From an uncultured Oscillibacter sp. (GTDB lineage Bacteria > Bacillota > Clostridia > Oscillospirales > Oscillospiraceae): DNA of 64,000 bases. Each line of letters begins with the position of its first letter. Position 1 is the stretch's first letter. Shown here in pieces: positions 6,902 to 14,795 of this stretch. The stretch is taken from positions 1 through 64,000 of the forward strand of contig NZ_CAJUBK010000005.1 in the NCBI RefSeq assembly GCF_910584465.1, given 5' to 3'. A model generated the notes under the pieces. The model did no database searches. It had not been told where the DNA came from and worked only from the letters and a program-made list of their open reading frames with translations. The translations under genes were made by a program, and so were the position numbers.

Positions 6902-7968
6902 AAGAGCTGTTTTCCCTCCGTACTGTTCGGAAAAAGATTTTGATGCTCTCCAAGCTGGCGGGGGTCGCGCTGATCTTCTCCTACATCCTCTCCACCGGCC
7001 TGCCGGTTGGTGAAAATGCTTCTTTTCTAATCTGGCTGGGGTTTGTTTTTGTGCTGATTATCGGTATCGACCTTTTTATGGGCCGCTTTATCACAAAACC
7101 GATTGACAAGCTGAACGCCTCCGCAAAGCGAATGGCAGGACTGGATTTTTCCGCCCCCTGTGACCTTGTTTCAACCGATGAATTTGGTGAATTGTCCGCC
7201 AGCCTGAATACAATGGCTGAAAATCTGCAACAGGCCCTTGTCCGTCTGGAGGATGCAAACACCCAGCTTGAAAAGGATGTGGAAAAGGAGCGGCTTCTTC
7301 TTGCCGAGCGCAAAGAGCTGGTGGACAGCCTTTCCCATGAGATGAAAACCCCGCTTGGCATTATCCGGGCCTATACCGAGGGCTTGCAGGATGAAACGGA
7401 CGAGGCAAAAAAACAGAAATACGCCCAGGTGATCGTCTCCGAAGTGGAGCGCATGAACGGCCTGATCGTGACCCTGTTGGATTTGTCGGCGCTGGAAAGC
7501 GGGGCCGCAAGCCTGAACATTTCCCGGTTTGACTTTGTTGAGCTGGTGGAAACGGTAGCCGGGCGGCTTTTGATCGCCGCCCCGGACACCGACTTTGAAC
7601 CGCAATATGAGCTGCCGGAACAAAAGGCTTTTGTGCGGACAGACCGGCGGCGTATGGAGCAGGTTTTGGACAACCTGATCGTCAACGCCAAGAAAAATGT
7701 GTATCCCGGCGGCATTCTGCGGCTGGAACTGACAGTGGATGGTGGGACGCTGCATTTCTCCATTTTCAATCAGGGCAGGCCCATTCTAGAAAGTGACCTG
7801 CCAAAAATATGGACAAAATTCTATCGGGACAGCGGCGCGGAATACAGCGGTTCTGGGCTGGGACTGTCTATTGTGGCGCAAATCCTGTCCATGCAAAAAT
7901 TGCCTTACGGCGCGGAAAACCAAGTGGGCGGGGTGCGGTTCTGGTTTTCCATTCCAGTTGCCCTCTGA
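6898..7968 (+). CDS. Sensor histidine kinase with very short extracellular loop
   Basis: A 356-residue HAMP-HisKA-HATPase kinase. Two membrane spans (about 18-36 and 43-60) are separated by only a few external residues, so it belongs to the intramembrane-sensing type that usually works with an ABC transporter. HAMP is about 61-115; the phospho-acceptor is H147 in SLSHEMKTPLG; N, G1 and G2 boxes (LDNLIVNAKKN, GSGLGLSI) follow. It is the partner of the response regulator with which it overlaps by 4 nt. Signals cannot be deduced, but the linked exporter suggests a membrane-active compound. Confidence 0.9.
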   Translation: MKELFSLRTVRKKILMLSKLAGVALIFSYILSTGLPVGENASFLIWLGFVFVLIIGIDLFMGRFITKPIDKLNASAKRMAGLDFSAPCDLVSTDEFGELSASLNTMAENLQQALVRLEDANTQLEKDVEKERLLLAERKELVDSLSHEMKTPLGIIRAYTEGLQDETDEAKKQKYAQVIVSEVERMNGLIVTLLDLSALESGAASLNISRFDFVELVETVAGRLLIAAPDTDFEPQYELPEQKAFVRTDRRRMEQVLDNLIVNAKKNVYPGGILRLELTVDGGTLHFSIFNQGRPILESDLPKIWTKFYRDSGAEYSGSGLGLSIVAQILSMQKLPYGAENQVGGVRFWFSIPVAL

Positions 7969-8056
7969 TCCTTGGACTTTGCGACGTACGCAACAGCGGG
8001 TTGCTTGCGGATAGTTGTCCTTTGTGCTAACATGGATAGTGAGGAGGATTATACAC

Positions 8057-8521
8057 ATGGAAATAAAAGATGCGATTTTAGAACTCCGCAAGAGCCTGGG
8101 ATTGTCGCAGGATAACTTTGCGAAAAAGTTGTTTGTTACACGGCAGGCCGTGTCCAGATGGGAAACCGGAGAGACGGTTCCGCGCATTGATACGCTGAAA
8201 TTGATCGCACAGACTTTTCATGTGCCGATGGATCAGCTGCTGGGGCATCCGTCGGAAATATGCCAAAGCTGCGGAATGATCTTATCCCGGGACGGCGATA
8301 GAGGCACAGAGCGGGACGGAAGCCCTTCGGGGGAATACTGTGCCTATTGCTATCAAAACGGGGGCTTTACCCAAGCCATTACAATGGAGGAACAAGTGGA
8401 ACAGAATTTGCTAGCACTGGAGGAATGGAATCAGGCCACAGGGTTACACCTGACAGAAGCAGAGGCGCGGGCACAGCTTTTGGAATTTCTCCCAACGCTG
8501 AAACGCTGGCGCGCGGAATAA
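8057..8521 (+). CDS. XRE-family HTH protein with C-terminal zinc ribbon
   Basis: A 154-residue regulator. Residues 1-65 are an XRE/HTH_3 domain (LRKSLGLSQDNFAKKLFVTRQAVSRWETG). Residues 72-100 carry CQSCGM and CAYCYQ, a two-knuckle zinc ribbon of the kind called putative zinc ribbon (Zn_ribbon_2). ATG 8057 follows GAGGAGG; an earlier in-frame start at 8015 has none. Its gene separates the two-component pair from the ABC genes, so it may adjust expression of the exporter. DNA target and metal effect are not visible. Confidence 0.85.
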   Translation: MEIKDAILELRKSLGLSQDNFAKKLFVTRQAVSRWETGETVPRIDTLKLIAQTFHVPMDQLLGHPSEICQSCGMILSRDGDRGTERDGSPSGEYCAYCYQNGGFTQAITMEEQVEQNLLALEEWNQATGLHLTEAEARAQLLEFLPTLKRWRAE

Positions 8522-8605
8522 TTTCACACGGATTTCACAGCGACCTCACACCAACTTCACACCGCAACCCTAAACTCTCCTTATCACAAATAAGGAGGGT
8601 TTTTT

Positions 8606-8755
8606 ATGTTTTTGGGTCTAGCGTGGTACTGGTGGCTGGTGATCGTGGCGGTGCTGATCGTCTCCATCCCGTTCAAGGTCAAGTTCATGAAGTGGTGGAG
8701 CAAGCGCCAGCAGGAGAAGAAAGGCCAGCGTGGAAAGTGGGGTGACGACGAGTGA
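8606..8755 (+). CDS. 49-residue single-span membrane protein
   Basis: A short gene with a strong ribosome site (AAGGAGGG, 6 nt before ATG 8606). The product has one tryptophan-rich membrane helix (about residues 5-22: LAWYWWLVIVAVLIVSI) and a basic, charged tail (KWWSKRQQEKK). The stop overlaps the GTG start of the ABC ATPase, so the two are translationally coupled. I do not know a family; a small accessory subunit of the ABC exporter or its sensor is a reasonable guess from position. Confidence 0.65.
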   Translation: MFLGLAWYWWLVIVAVLIVSIPFKVKFMKWWSKRQQEKKGQRGKWGDDE

Positions 8756-9600
8756 TCGAGGTCAAAAACCTGACGTTCTCCTACGGCAAAGACAAGCAGG
8801 CCCTCCACGGCCTGGACTTCACCGTGGAGGACGGGGAGATTTTCGGCTTCCTGGGGCCGAACGGCTCCGGGAAGTCCACAACGCAAAAGATACTCACCGG
8901 GATATTAAAAGGCCACGGCGGTAAGGTTTCACTGTTCGGGCAGGACATTTCCGCCGCCCACGGCCAGGAATTTTTTCAGAAGATCGGCGTCCTGTTTGAG
9001 TTTCCCTACCTGTACGCCAATTTGAGCGCCGTAGACAATCTGAACTATTTCGCCTCGTTCTATCCCAGGGAGCAGCGGCGGGATGTGGGAGAGCTGCTGG
9101 ACGCGCTGGAATTCAAACGGGACTTTCTGAAAAAGCCGGTGTCCTCCTACTCCAAGGGGATGCGCCAGCGGGTGAGCATGGCCCGGGCGCTGGTGAGCAA
9201 CCCCCGGCTGCTGTTTCTGGACGAACCCACCAGCGGCCTTGACCCCTCCGGCGCGGTACTGTTCCGAACAATCATCGAACAGGAGCGCAAAAAGGGAACG
9301 ACGGTTTTTGTCACCACCCATAACATGGTGGATGCCGATTTGCTGTGTGACCGGGTGGCCTTTATCTCCAATGGAAATTTGGTAGCCCTGGATACGCCCA
9401 AGCGTCTGAAAGAGAAAAACAGCAATCACCGGGTGGTCATCGACTATCTGTACCAGGGACAGCGGGAGTCGAAAACCATAGAGGCCCCAGAGTTGGAGGC
9501 GGGCATTCCCTTTGCCCACGACGAGATCATCAGCATCCACTCCCAGGAGCCGACCTTGGAGGATATGTTCATCCAGTACACGGGGAGGGGGCTGTCCTGA
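8752..9600 (+). CDS. ABC transporter ATP-binding protein
   Basis: A 282-residue ATPase of the drug/peptide exporter type. It has Walker A GPNGSGKST (about residues 35-43), the signature YSKGMRQRVSMARAL, Walker B LLFLDEPTSGLD and the H-loop TTHNM. The C-terminal 60 residues form the extra domain common to exporters with separate permeases. GTG 8752 overlaps the previous TGA. The two following genes encode the membrane subunits, with one-base and three-base junctions. Confidence 0.92.
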   Translation: MIEVKNLTFSYGKDKQALHGLDFTVEDGEIFGFLGPNGSGKSTTQKILTGILKGHGGKVSLFGQDISAAHGQEFFQKIGVLFEFPYLYANLSAVDNLNYFASFYPREQRRDVGELLDALEFKRDFLKKPVSSYSKGMRQRVSMARALVSNPRLLFLDEPTSGLDPSGAVLFRTIIEQERKKGTTVFVTTHNMVDADLLCDRVAFISNGNLVALDTPKRLKEKNSNHRVVIDYLYQGQRESKTIEAPELEAGIPFAHDEIISIHSQEPTLEDMFIQYTGRGLS

Positions 9601-10592
9601 TGGGAAAAGGATTTTGCGCCCTGTTTAAAAAGGACTGCCGGATGCTGGTATCGGGGAAATTTTTCTTGATGGCAATAGGATTTCTTGCCCTTTATACAGC
9701 CTATGTGAATCTGGGCTATATCCGCTTCATGCAGATGCCGCCCTATAATGTGTATCTGTACGACCCCACCGGGACACAGACGGAAAAATCGCCCCTGGTG
9801 CGGATTGTTTCCTCTATGGAGGACATGGACGCCGCCCTGCTCTCCGACGCCAACGGCGTGGGGCTGGACGCCAGCGCCGGGGAGGTGCGGGTGGTACTCT
9901 ACAAAGGAGCGGAACACGTTGACCGCCACCGGGCGGATTACGCCCTGTCCCTGCTGGAACCTTCGGCCAGCCCCGCCCCGGAGGTGCTCGGCACAAACAC
10001 GCCGGAACAAAAGGCGAGGAAAGAGATCACCTGCGAACTGCTGTTTTTTGAGCTGGCCGCTGTGGGATTTTTGGGCATCGCCGCTGTGCTGTTCAAGGAA
10101 AAGAGCATGGGAGTCATTCGTGTCCATGCCATTCTCCCGGTGCGAAAAGACTTGTTCCTCCTGTCCAAGCTGGCGGTGTTCCTGCTCTCCGATCTGGCCT
10201 TTGCTGTGCTGCTCACCCTGCTGAATGTGGGGATTGCGGATGGAGCGGCGATACTGCCCACTGTCTTGCTCCAGACGGCCATCCTGTCGCTGATTATGGC
10301 CTTGGTGGGTTTGCTCTGCGCCCTGCTGCTGAAAGATTTTCGGCAATTTACGCTGGCCTATCTGGTGATCGCCATTTTCGCCGCGACCCCCGTATTTTTA
10401 TCCGCCAATACATCAATCAAATTTGACTGGATCGGCTATCATCCATTCTATCACGTCTATATGGGCCTGAAAAGCGCCTATTTCGGAGCGGACATTTCTC
10501 CTGTCTACTATGTCGGCGCTGTCGGTATGATCGTGCTGCTGTTCCTGGTGGTACGGCTCGCGTTCCACAGGGAGATTGGAAAGGAGGGGTGA
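9600..10592 (+). CDS. ABC transporter permease, first subunit
   Basis: A 330-residue membrane subunit. One N-terminal span (about 22-40) is followed by a large external part (about 45-140), then about five spans to the C-terminus (for example near 145-162, 187-205, 215-245, 250-268 and 298-318). This is the ABC-2-like exporter layout. Its ATG overlaps the TGA of the ATPase gene by one base. With the ATPase and the next permease it would form a heterodimeric exporter; the substrate is unknown. Confidence 0.8.
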   Translation: MGKGFCALFKKDCRMLVSGKFFLMAIGFLALYTAYVNLGYIRFMQMPPYNVYLYDPTGTQTEKSPLVRIVSSMEDMDAALLSDANGVGLDASAGEVRVVLYKGAEHVDRHRADYALSLLEPSASPAPEVLGTNTPEQKARKEITCELLFFELAAVGFLGIAAVLFKEKSMGVIRVHAILPVRKDLFLLSKLAVFLLSDLAFAVLLTLLNVGIADGAAILPTVLLQTAILSLIMALVGLLCALLLKDFRQFTLAYLVIAIFAATPVFLSANTSIKFDWIGYHPFYHVYMGLKSAYFGADISPVYYVGAVGMIVLLFLVVRLAFHREIGKEG

Positions 10593-10595
10593 GGC

Positions 10596-11609
10596 GTGAA
10601 AGGCTTAAAATATCAACTAAAAAGTGTTTTGCGGGATAAATTCTGCTTGATGACGTTCCTGTTGCCCATCCTGATCGCCGTGGCATTGAATTTTATGGGT
10701 TCCATTGACTTGTCCAGCCTGGGAGAACTGCACTTTGGCGTACTGGAAAACGACCTGCCCCCGCAGACGATCACATGGCTGGAGCGGTACGGCCCGGTGA
10801 CAGCTTATAGGACACAGGAAGAACTGGCCGCCGCCATCAAAGAGCCGTCCACCAATGTGATCGGCGTAAAAGCGGACGGTGACAGCATAAAAACCGCGAT
10901 CAGCGGGGACGAGCTGGACATTTTTTGGCAGGCGGCAGCAACCCTCCCGGCCCTCTATGAACAGCGGGAAAATGCTGAACAGGCAGAAGTCCAGGTGTTG
11001 GAGCGGCCCGATATTTTGGAAAACTTTCAAGGCATTTTTATTCCCGCTGTGCTGATCGTCGCTATGTTCATGGGCTGTACGTTCAACGCCATGAACATCA
11101 TTTCCGAAAAAGAAGATGGTGTGGCTTTTATCAATGAGATACTGCCCATAACGCCCAGCCAGTACATTTTTCAGAAAGTCGTGGTGGGATTTCTCTTTGG
11201 CAGTCTGTCCTCTATTGTAACGGCGTGTATCTGTTTCCGATTGTCCTGGCAGAATTTCGGACTGATGCTGGCGCTGATCGTTCTGTCGTCCTTTGTGGCG
11301 GCGCTGATTGGGCTGTTTATCGGCAAGCTCTCCGAGGGCTTGATGATCGGCGTGGTCTATATCAAGATCATCATGCTTGTGTTTATCGCGGTGCCCATTA
11401 TATGCGCCTTGATCGGGGTGAGCGGGCCGCTGGCGGTCATTTGTAACATCGTTCCATCCCAGCCTGCTTTTGATGGCATTATGGCCCTGTCTGCTGGGAA
11501 CATGGGAACGGCGATAAAAGATATTGGTATTCTCGCATTTCATTGTTTCGCGTGGTTTGTGCTGTATGTTCTGATTTCTGGCAGACGTAAGACCAACAGC
11601 AGACGTTAA
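10596..11609 (+). CDS. ABC transporter permease, second subunit
   Basis: A 337-residue ABC-2-type permease: one N-terminal span (about 18-36), an external domain (about 40-145), then about six spans. The GTG start at 10596 has AAGGAGGGG 6 nt upstream and lies 3 nt after the first permease. It ends 4 nt before copy 2 of the 23-bp border repeat, so it is the last gene of the cassette. Confidence 0.8.
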   Translation: MKGLKYQLKSVLRDKFCLMTFLLPILIAVALNFMGSIDLSSLGELHFGVLENDLPPQTITWLERYGPVTAYRTQEELAAAIKEPSTNVIGVKADGDSIKTAISGDELDIFWQAAATLPALYEQRENAEQAEVQVLERPDILENFQGIFIPAVLIVAMFMGCTFNAMNIISEKEDGVAFINEILPITPSQYIFQKVVVGFLFGSLSSIVTACICFRLSWQNFGLMLALIVLSSFVAALIGLFIGKLSEGLMIGVVYIKIIMLVFIAVPIICALIGVSGPLAVICNIVPSQPAFDGIMALSAGNMGTAIKDIGILAFHCFAWFVLYVLISGRRKTNSRR

Positions 11610-11613
11610 ACAA

Positions 11614-11636
11614 TAAATCCCACCATGAGACGCAAA
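11614..11636 (+). repeat. 23-bp cassette-border repeat, copy 2
   Basis: Same ends as copy 1 (TAAATCCC and GAGACGCAAA) with ACCAT in the middle. It begins 5 nt after the stop codon of the last ABC permease and is a direct repeat of 6128-6150, so the two copies bracket the whole 5.4-kb cassette. Confidence 0.75.
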
Positions 11637-11641
11637 TTGAT

Positions 11642-11862
11642 CTGCCCAGCGGCAGAAAAGAAAAAAACCGCTGCTGGGCAGTCCTTTTCTCATGCCTAAA
11701 ATGTGTTACCCAATGCGGCGGTTTTGATTTCAAAGCCGCCGTGTTGAACATATAAAGTCCGGCGGCTGACAGGAGGCAGCCGCCATGAGATACATTGGTA
11801 TTCAACGCAGACATAAAGGACTTGATTTGTCAAAAAAACTACTGCCCCTGTCAGGGGGCAGT
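11642..11862 (+). other. Structured non-coding element B
   Basis: Counterpart of element A. Stem 1 is CTGCCCAGC/GCTGGGCAG (11642-11650/11673-11681) around a purine-rich loop with AGAAAAGAAAAAAA. Stem 2 pairs GCGGCGG with CCGCCGT (about 11716-11722/11736-11742). Stem 3 is GGCGGCTG/CAGCCGCC (11761-11768/11777-11784). Then come TTGTCAAAAAAA (11828-11839) and stem 4 ACTGCCCC/GGGGCAGT (11841-11848/11855-11862). It stands upstream of a sigma-like gene, as element A does. Stem sequences differ from A while pairing is kept. Confidence 0.6.
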
Positions 11863-11879
11863 GCACCTACGAGTATAAA

Positions 11880-11892
11880 CTATACAGTATAG
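11880..11892. promoter_or_regulatory. 13-bp palindrome, possible operator
   Basis: CTATACAGTATAG is a perfect palindrome. TATACAGTATAGG and the nearby ACTATAC could also be promoter parts. The binding protein is unknown. Confidence 0.3.
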
Positions 11893-11919
11893 GTAATAAC
11901 CACTATACTTTACATTCAG

Positions 11920-11954
11920 CCCGGAGGGTCTTAGACCTTCCGGGTATTTTTTGT
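11920..11954 (+). terminator. Terminator after structured element B
   Basis: CCCGGAGGGTCT (11920-11931) pairs with AGACCTTCCGGG (11933-11944) with one non-Watson-Crick pair, followed by TATTTTTT. It would end any transcript through element B before the sigma-like gene, as an attenuator might. The remaining 11955-12091 has only the leader of the next gene. Confidence 0.65.
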
Positions 11955-12091
11955 CGAATTACGTCGTTTTGTCAGCTCCCAAAATTTTTTTCAAAAAGCG
12001 GACGTTTTGCGGGCAGCGGACGGCAGCGGCGGTGTCTTGGTAGCGGAAAGGGAGAAAACCACCTTATCCCCCGGCGAAAGGGGGTGAGTAA

Positions 12092-12498
12092 ATGGAAATC
12101 CCCCGCGACTATGACGAGCGGCGCCGCGAAATGAGGCCCGGAGCTATATGCGAAGTCTTTGCCGCCAGCGGAAGCGTGAGTTTTCGCTCTACGCTGTTCC
12201 GTGGGAGGAAATGGACAAGCTCTGTATCGCAGACGACTACCCCAGCGACAGCTTTGTGTTCAGCGCCCACGGATACGATCTGCGCATTGGCAATGAGCTG
12301 GTGGCCGAGGCGTTCTCCGGTCTGTCTGGACAGGACCAGAGTATTTTGATTCTGCGCTGTGTCCTGGACATGACGGATGAGGAAATCAGCCGGATCGTCG
12401 GCCTGTCCCGAAGTTCCGTCCAGCGCCGCCGGGCAAAAGCCTTGGATGTTCTACGGACAAAATTGGCGGTAATTGCGCCGAAAGGAGGGAAGAAATGA
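12092..12498 (+). pseudogene. Sigma-70-like regulator, frameshifted near the N-terminus
   Basis: The real start appears to be ATG 12092, with GGGGGTGAG upstream, giving MEIPRDYDERRREM. After about 14 codons this frame leaves the family sequence. The expected continuation RSYMRSLCRQRKREFSLYAV is in the +1-shifted frame from about 12139 to 12498. That frame has a region-4-like helix-turn-helix (ISRIVGLSRSSVQRRRAKAL) and is closed upstream by TGA 12112. A short indel near GGCCC (12135-12139) would explain this. Translation from ATG 12148 (116 residues) remains possible. The next gene overlaps its stop (ATGA). Confidence 0.6.
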
Positions 12499-12731
12499 GC
12501 AGTCCTAATTACAGGGGCCGGGAGCCTCTACCGCTGACTGTCATTCACAGCGCCAAGGCCGGAGACAGCGAGGCCATAGGATGGGTTTTGCGGTACTACG
12601 AGGAATATATAAACAAGCTCTGCACCCAGACGTTCTACGACGAGACCGGCTGTCCCCACAGATGTGTGGACGAGTACATGAAGCGCCGCCTGGAGGCCAA
12701 GCTCACCCAGGTCATCATTTTTATGAACTGA
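12495..12731 (+). CDS. Small HTH-domain protein of a mobile element
   Basis: A 78-residue protein resembling the HTH_16/Tn916 Orf8-like proteins that pair with sigma-like genes in Firmicutes elements. It has the recognisable stretch LTVIHSAKAGDSEAIGWVLRYYEEYINKL and ends at CVDEYMKRRLEAKLTQVIIFMN. ATG 12495 overlaps the stop of the sigma-like gene. In related elements this pair controls excision or transfer genes; here it lies just before recombinase 2. Confidence 0.75.
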   Translation: MSSPNYRGREPLPLTVIHSAKAGDSEAIGWVLRYYEEYINKLCTQTFYDETGCPHRCVDEYMKRRLEAKLTQVIIFMN

Positions 12732-12740
12732 CCAACCCCA

Positions 12741-12784
12741 CGGACGGGAGGAACGGCTTACCCTTTCCACGTTCCTCCCGTCCG
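12741..12784 (+). terminator. Strong hairpin after sigma/HTH pair
   Basis: A perfect 15-bp inverted repeat, CGGACGGGAGGAACG (12741-12755) with CGTTCCTCCCGTCCG (12770-12784), loop 14 nt. No T-run follows, so it may act as an RNA stabiliser or a terminator. Copy 3 of the border repeat starts 16 nt later. Confidence 0.5.
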
Positions 12785-12799
12785 CCCCAGTGCGGAATT

Positions 12800-12822
12800 T
12801 AAATCCCGCCGTGAGACGCAAA
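12800..12822 (+). repeat. 23-bp cassette-border repeat, copy 3
   Basis: TAAATCCC and GAGACGCAAA as in copies 1 and 2, with GCCGT in the middle. It lies between the sigma/HTH pair and the 48-residue ORF, so it separates the regulatory pair from the recombinase unit. Confidence 0.7.
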
Positions 12823-12879
12823 CCGTCAAGCATATCTGCTTTGACCGGAACATAAACATTTGCGCAGGAGGTGTCTGCC

Positions 12880-13026
12880 ATGGAGGAAAGGGCAAAAACG
12901 GCAAAAAACTTGACACAGCCGCAAGAGGTCACGACGACCATCCACTACGCGCACAACGGTCCAAGCCTGGAATCCTGCCTGGTTTCCATCCTTTCTGCAC
13001 ACCTGTCAAAAAGTGCGGTTATTTGA
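12880..13026 (+). CDS. 48-residue conserved-type small protein before recombinase 2
   Basis: A short gene with an excellent ribosome site (GCAGGAGGTG, 7 nt before ATG 12880). The product has a basic N-terminus (MEERAKTAKN) and a C-terminal part IHYAHNGPSLESCLVSILSAH. Small ORFs of this sort stand just before the serine recombinase in Clostridia elements as I recall them. An excision or accessory role is a guess. The recombinase promoter begins within its stop codon. Confidence 0.6.
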   Translation: MEERAKTAKNLTQPQEVTTTIHYAHNGPSLESCLVSILSAHLSKSAVI

Positions 13027-13051
13027 CGCTTTTTCTCATATTTGCTACAAT
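13023..13051 (+). promoter_or_regulatory. Promoter of recombinase 2
   Basis: TTGACG (13023-13028), 17 bp, TACAAT (13046-13051), 56 nt before ATG 13107. The -35 overlaps the stop codon of the 48-residue ORF. Confidence 0.7.
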
Positions 13052-13106
13052 ATAGATGTAGATATTGTTCCGCAAATATGAGAGGTTTCAGCAGAAGGGA
13101 GCATCT

Positions 13107-14795
13107 ATGACCTTTGTGCGGAACAAAAAAGAGAACAGCGACAGTTCCATCGTCCAATGGTACATAGCGGTCTATGTCCGCCTCAGCAAAGAGGACGGGG
13201 ACAAACTGGAAAGCGACAGTATCCAGAACCAAAAACGGATCATCGAACAGCACATCAAATATCTGCAAGACCAGGGAGAGCAGATCGCCTCCGTGGAGGT
13301 TTACTCTGATGACGGCTACCCGGGCGGCAACTTTGACCGCCCGGAGTATAAGCGCATGATGCGGGACATTGAGGCGGGAATTATTAACTGTGTGATCTTC
13401 AAAGACAATTCCCGCCTGGGTCGGAATTACCCGGAGCTGGGACGGCTGATGGAGGAATACTTTCCGCAGAAGGGCATCCGGGTCATCTCCGTCTTGAACC
13501 ACATAGACAGCCTGAAGGACCCCCACGGGTATTGCAGTGCCATTGTCTCCTTCTCCAACATCATGAACGACGACTACATCCGGCAGCTCTCCATCAAGAT
13601 CAAGTCCACCTTTGCCATGAAGCGGGAGCGGGGGGAGTTCCTGGGCAACTACGCGCCCTATGGCTATATGAAGAGCCCCCAAGACCGGCACAAGCTGGTG
13701 ATCGACCCGGAGGCCGCCGAGGTGGTCCGCATGATCTTCCAATGGTACGCCGGAGGAACGCCTGCCAGCCGCATTGTCAAGCAGCTCAACGCCCTGGAGA
13801 TCATGCCCCCCTCGGTCTACAAGACCAGCAAGGGGTGCAGGGGCTTTGACCAGCACTCCAGTGGAGGCGTGAAGCGCAACGCCTGGGCGCTGACCACGGT
13901 GAACTCCATCTTGAAGGACGAGGTATACATCGGGAATCTGGTCCAGGGCAAGCACAAAAGCGCCTCATACCGGACAAAGAAAATGGTCCCCACGGATGAA
14001 AGCGAGTGGACGGTGATCGAGGGAACCCACGAGGCCATCATACCGGACGAGGTATTTGCCGCGGTGCATGAGCGTTACGCCCGGCATCCCAGGGCACGCA
14101 AGGACCTGCAAACCAGCTACCCGCTCTCCGGCTTTGTAAAGTGCGCCCACTGTGGGGGGCGAATGAACCGGAACGTCTCCCACGGCGTCGCCCGGTTCCG
14201 GTGTATGACCCGGATATATTCCCCGGAGAAATGCCAGTGCCCATCCATTCGGGAGGCAGCGCTGGAGGCGGCGATTTTGAAGGCGATACAGGCGCAGATC
14301 CAGGAGCTGGTGAACGCGAAGGCGGTCATTGATGCGGCCCGGCAGGTCAGAAGTGACGGACGTGCTTCCAATGAATACCTGATTGCACTCAACCGCGCCG
14401 AGCGGGAGCGGAAACGGCTGGAGGACGCAAAATTCCGCCTGTACGACAACTTTGAAAAGGGAATCTTGGACCAGGACGAATACCTCCGCTTCAAGGAGAA
14501 GTACAACGGGGAGATTGCGGAGCAGGAGGGGCAGATCAAGCGCCTGCAAACGGCCATGGCGGAGCTCAAGGAGGCCCGGCGGCAGGATGACGAGTTTGTC
14601 TCGTATTTTGAGCGGTACGGCAGCATAGACCGGCTGGACCGAGAAACGCTGGATCGGCTGTTGAATCATGTCTCCGTAGAGGACGCAACCAACGTCCACA
14701 TCTATTTCAAGTTCTCCCCGGAACGTGAAAAGCTCCTCGACTTCGCAAGGAGTGTCGAGGAGGAGACAACGAGTGCGGCAGTTGGTACACATTGA
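13107..14795 (+). CDS. Large serine recombinase, TnpX-like (recombinase 2)
   Basis: A 562-residue large serine recombinase similar in layout to TnpX of Tn4451. The catalytic serine is residue 27 (YIAVYVRLSKEDG). The resolvase domain includes NQKRIIEQHI, DDGYPGGNFDRP and FKDNSRLGRN. The Recombinase domain (about 180-300) precedes a zinc ribbon (CAHCGGRMNRN ... CMTRIYSPEKCQCPS) and a long coiled coil (about 420-520). ATG 13107 follows AGAAGGGAG; an in-frame ATG at 13065 has no ribosome site. It is the last gene of the mobile DNA; chromosomal sequence resumes about 130 nt after it. Confidence 0.92.
   Translation: MTFVRNKKENSDSSIVQWYIAVYVRLSKEDGDKLESDSIQNQKRIIEQHIKYLQDQGEQIASVEVYSDDGYPGGNFDRPEYKRMMRDIEAGIINCVIFKDNSRLGRNYPELGRLMEEYFPQKGIRVISVLNHIDSLKDPHGYCSAIVSFSNIMNDDYIRQLSIKIKSTFAMKRERGEFLGNYAPYGYMKSPQDRHKLVIDPEAAEVVRMIFQWYAGGTPASRIVKQLNALEIMPPSVYKTSKGCRGFDQHSSGGVKRNAWALTTVNSILKDEVYIGNLVQGKHKSASYRTKKMVPTDESEWTVIEGTHEAIIPDEVFAAVHERYARHPRARKDLQTSYPLSGFVKCAHCGGRMNRNVSHGVARFRCMTRIYSPEKCQCPSIREAALEAAILKAIQAQIQELVNAKAVIDAARQVRSDGRASNEYLIALNRAERERKRLEDAKFRLYDNFEKGILDQDEYLRFKEKYNGEIAEQEGQIKRLQTAMAELKEARRQDDEFVSYFERYGSIDRLDRETLDRLLNHVSVEDATNVHIYFKFSPEREKLLDFARSVEEETTSAAVGTH

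Noticed and set aside
12092..12160. Programmed frameshifting in the sigma-like gene
   Set aside because: No slippery heptamer or downstream structure is evident; a simple indel explains the data better.
6128..12822. CRISPR-like reading of the 23-bp repeats
   Set aside because: There are only three copies with kilobase spacing and genes between them; no spacers and no cas genes.
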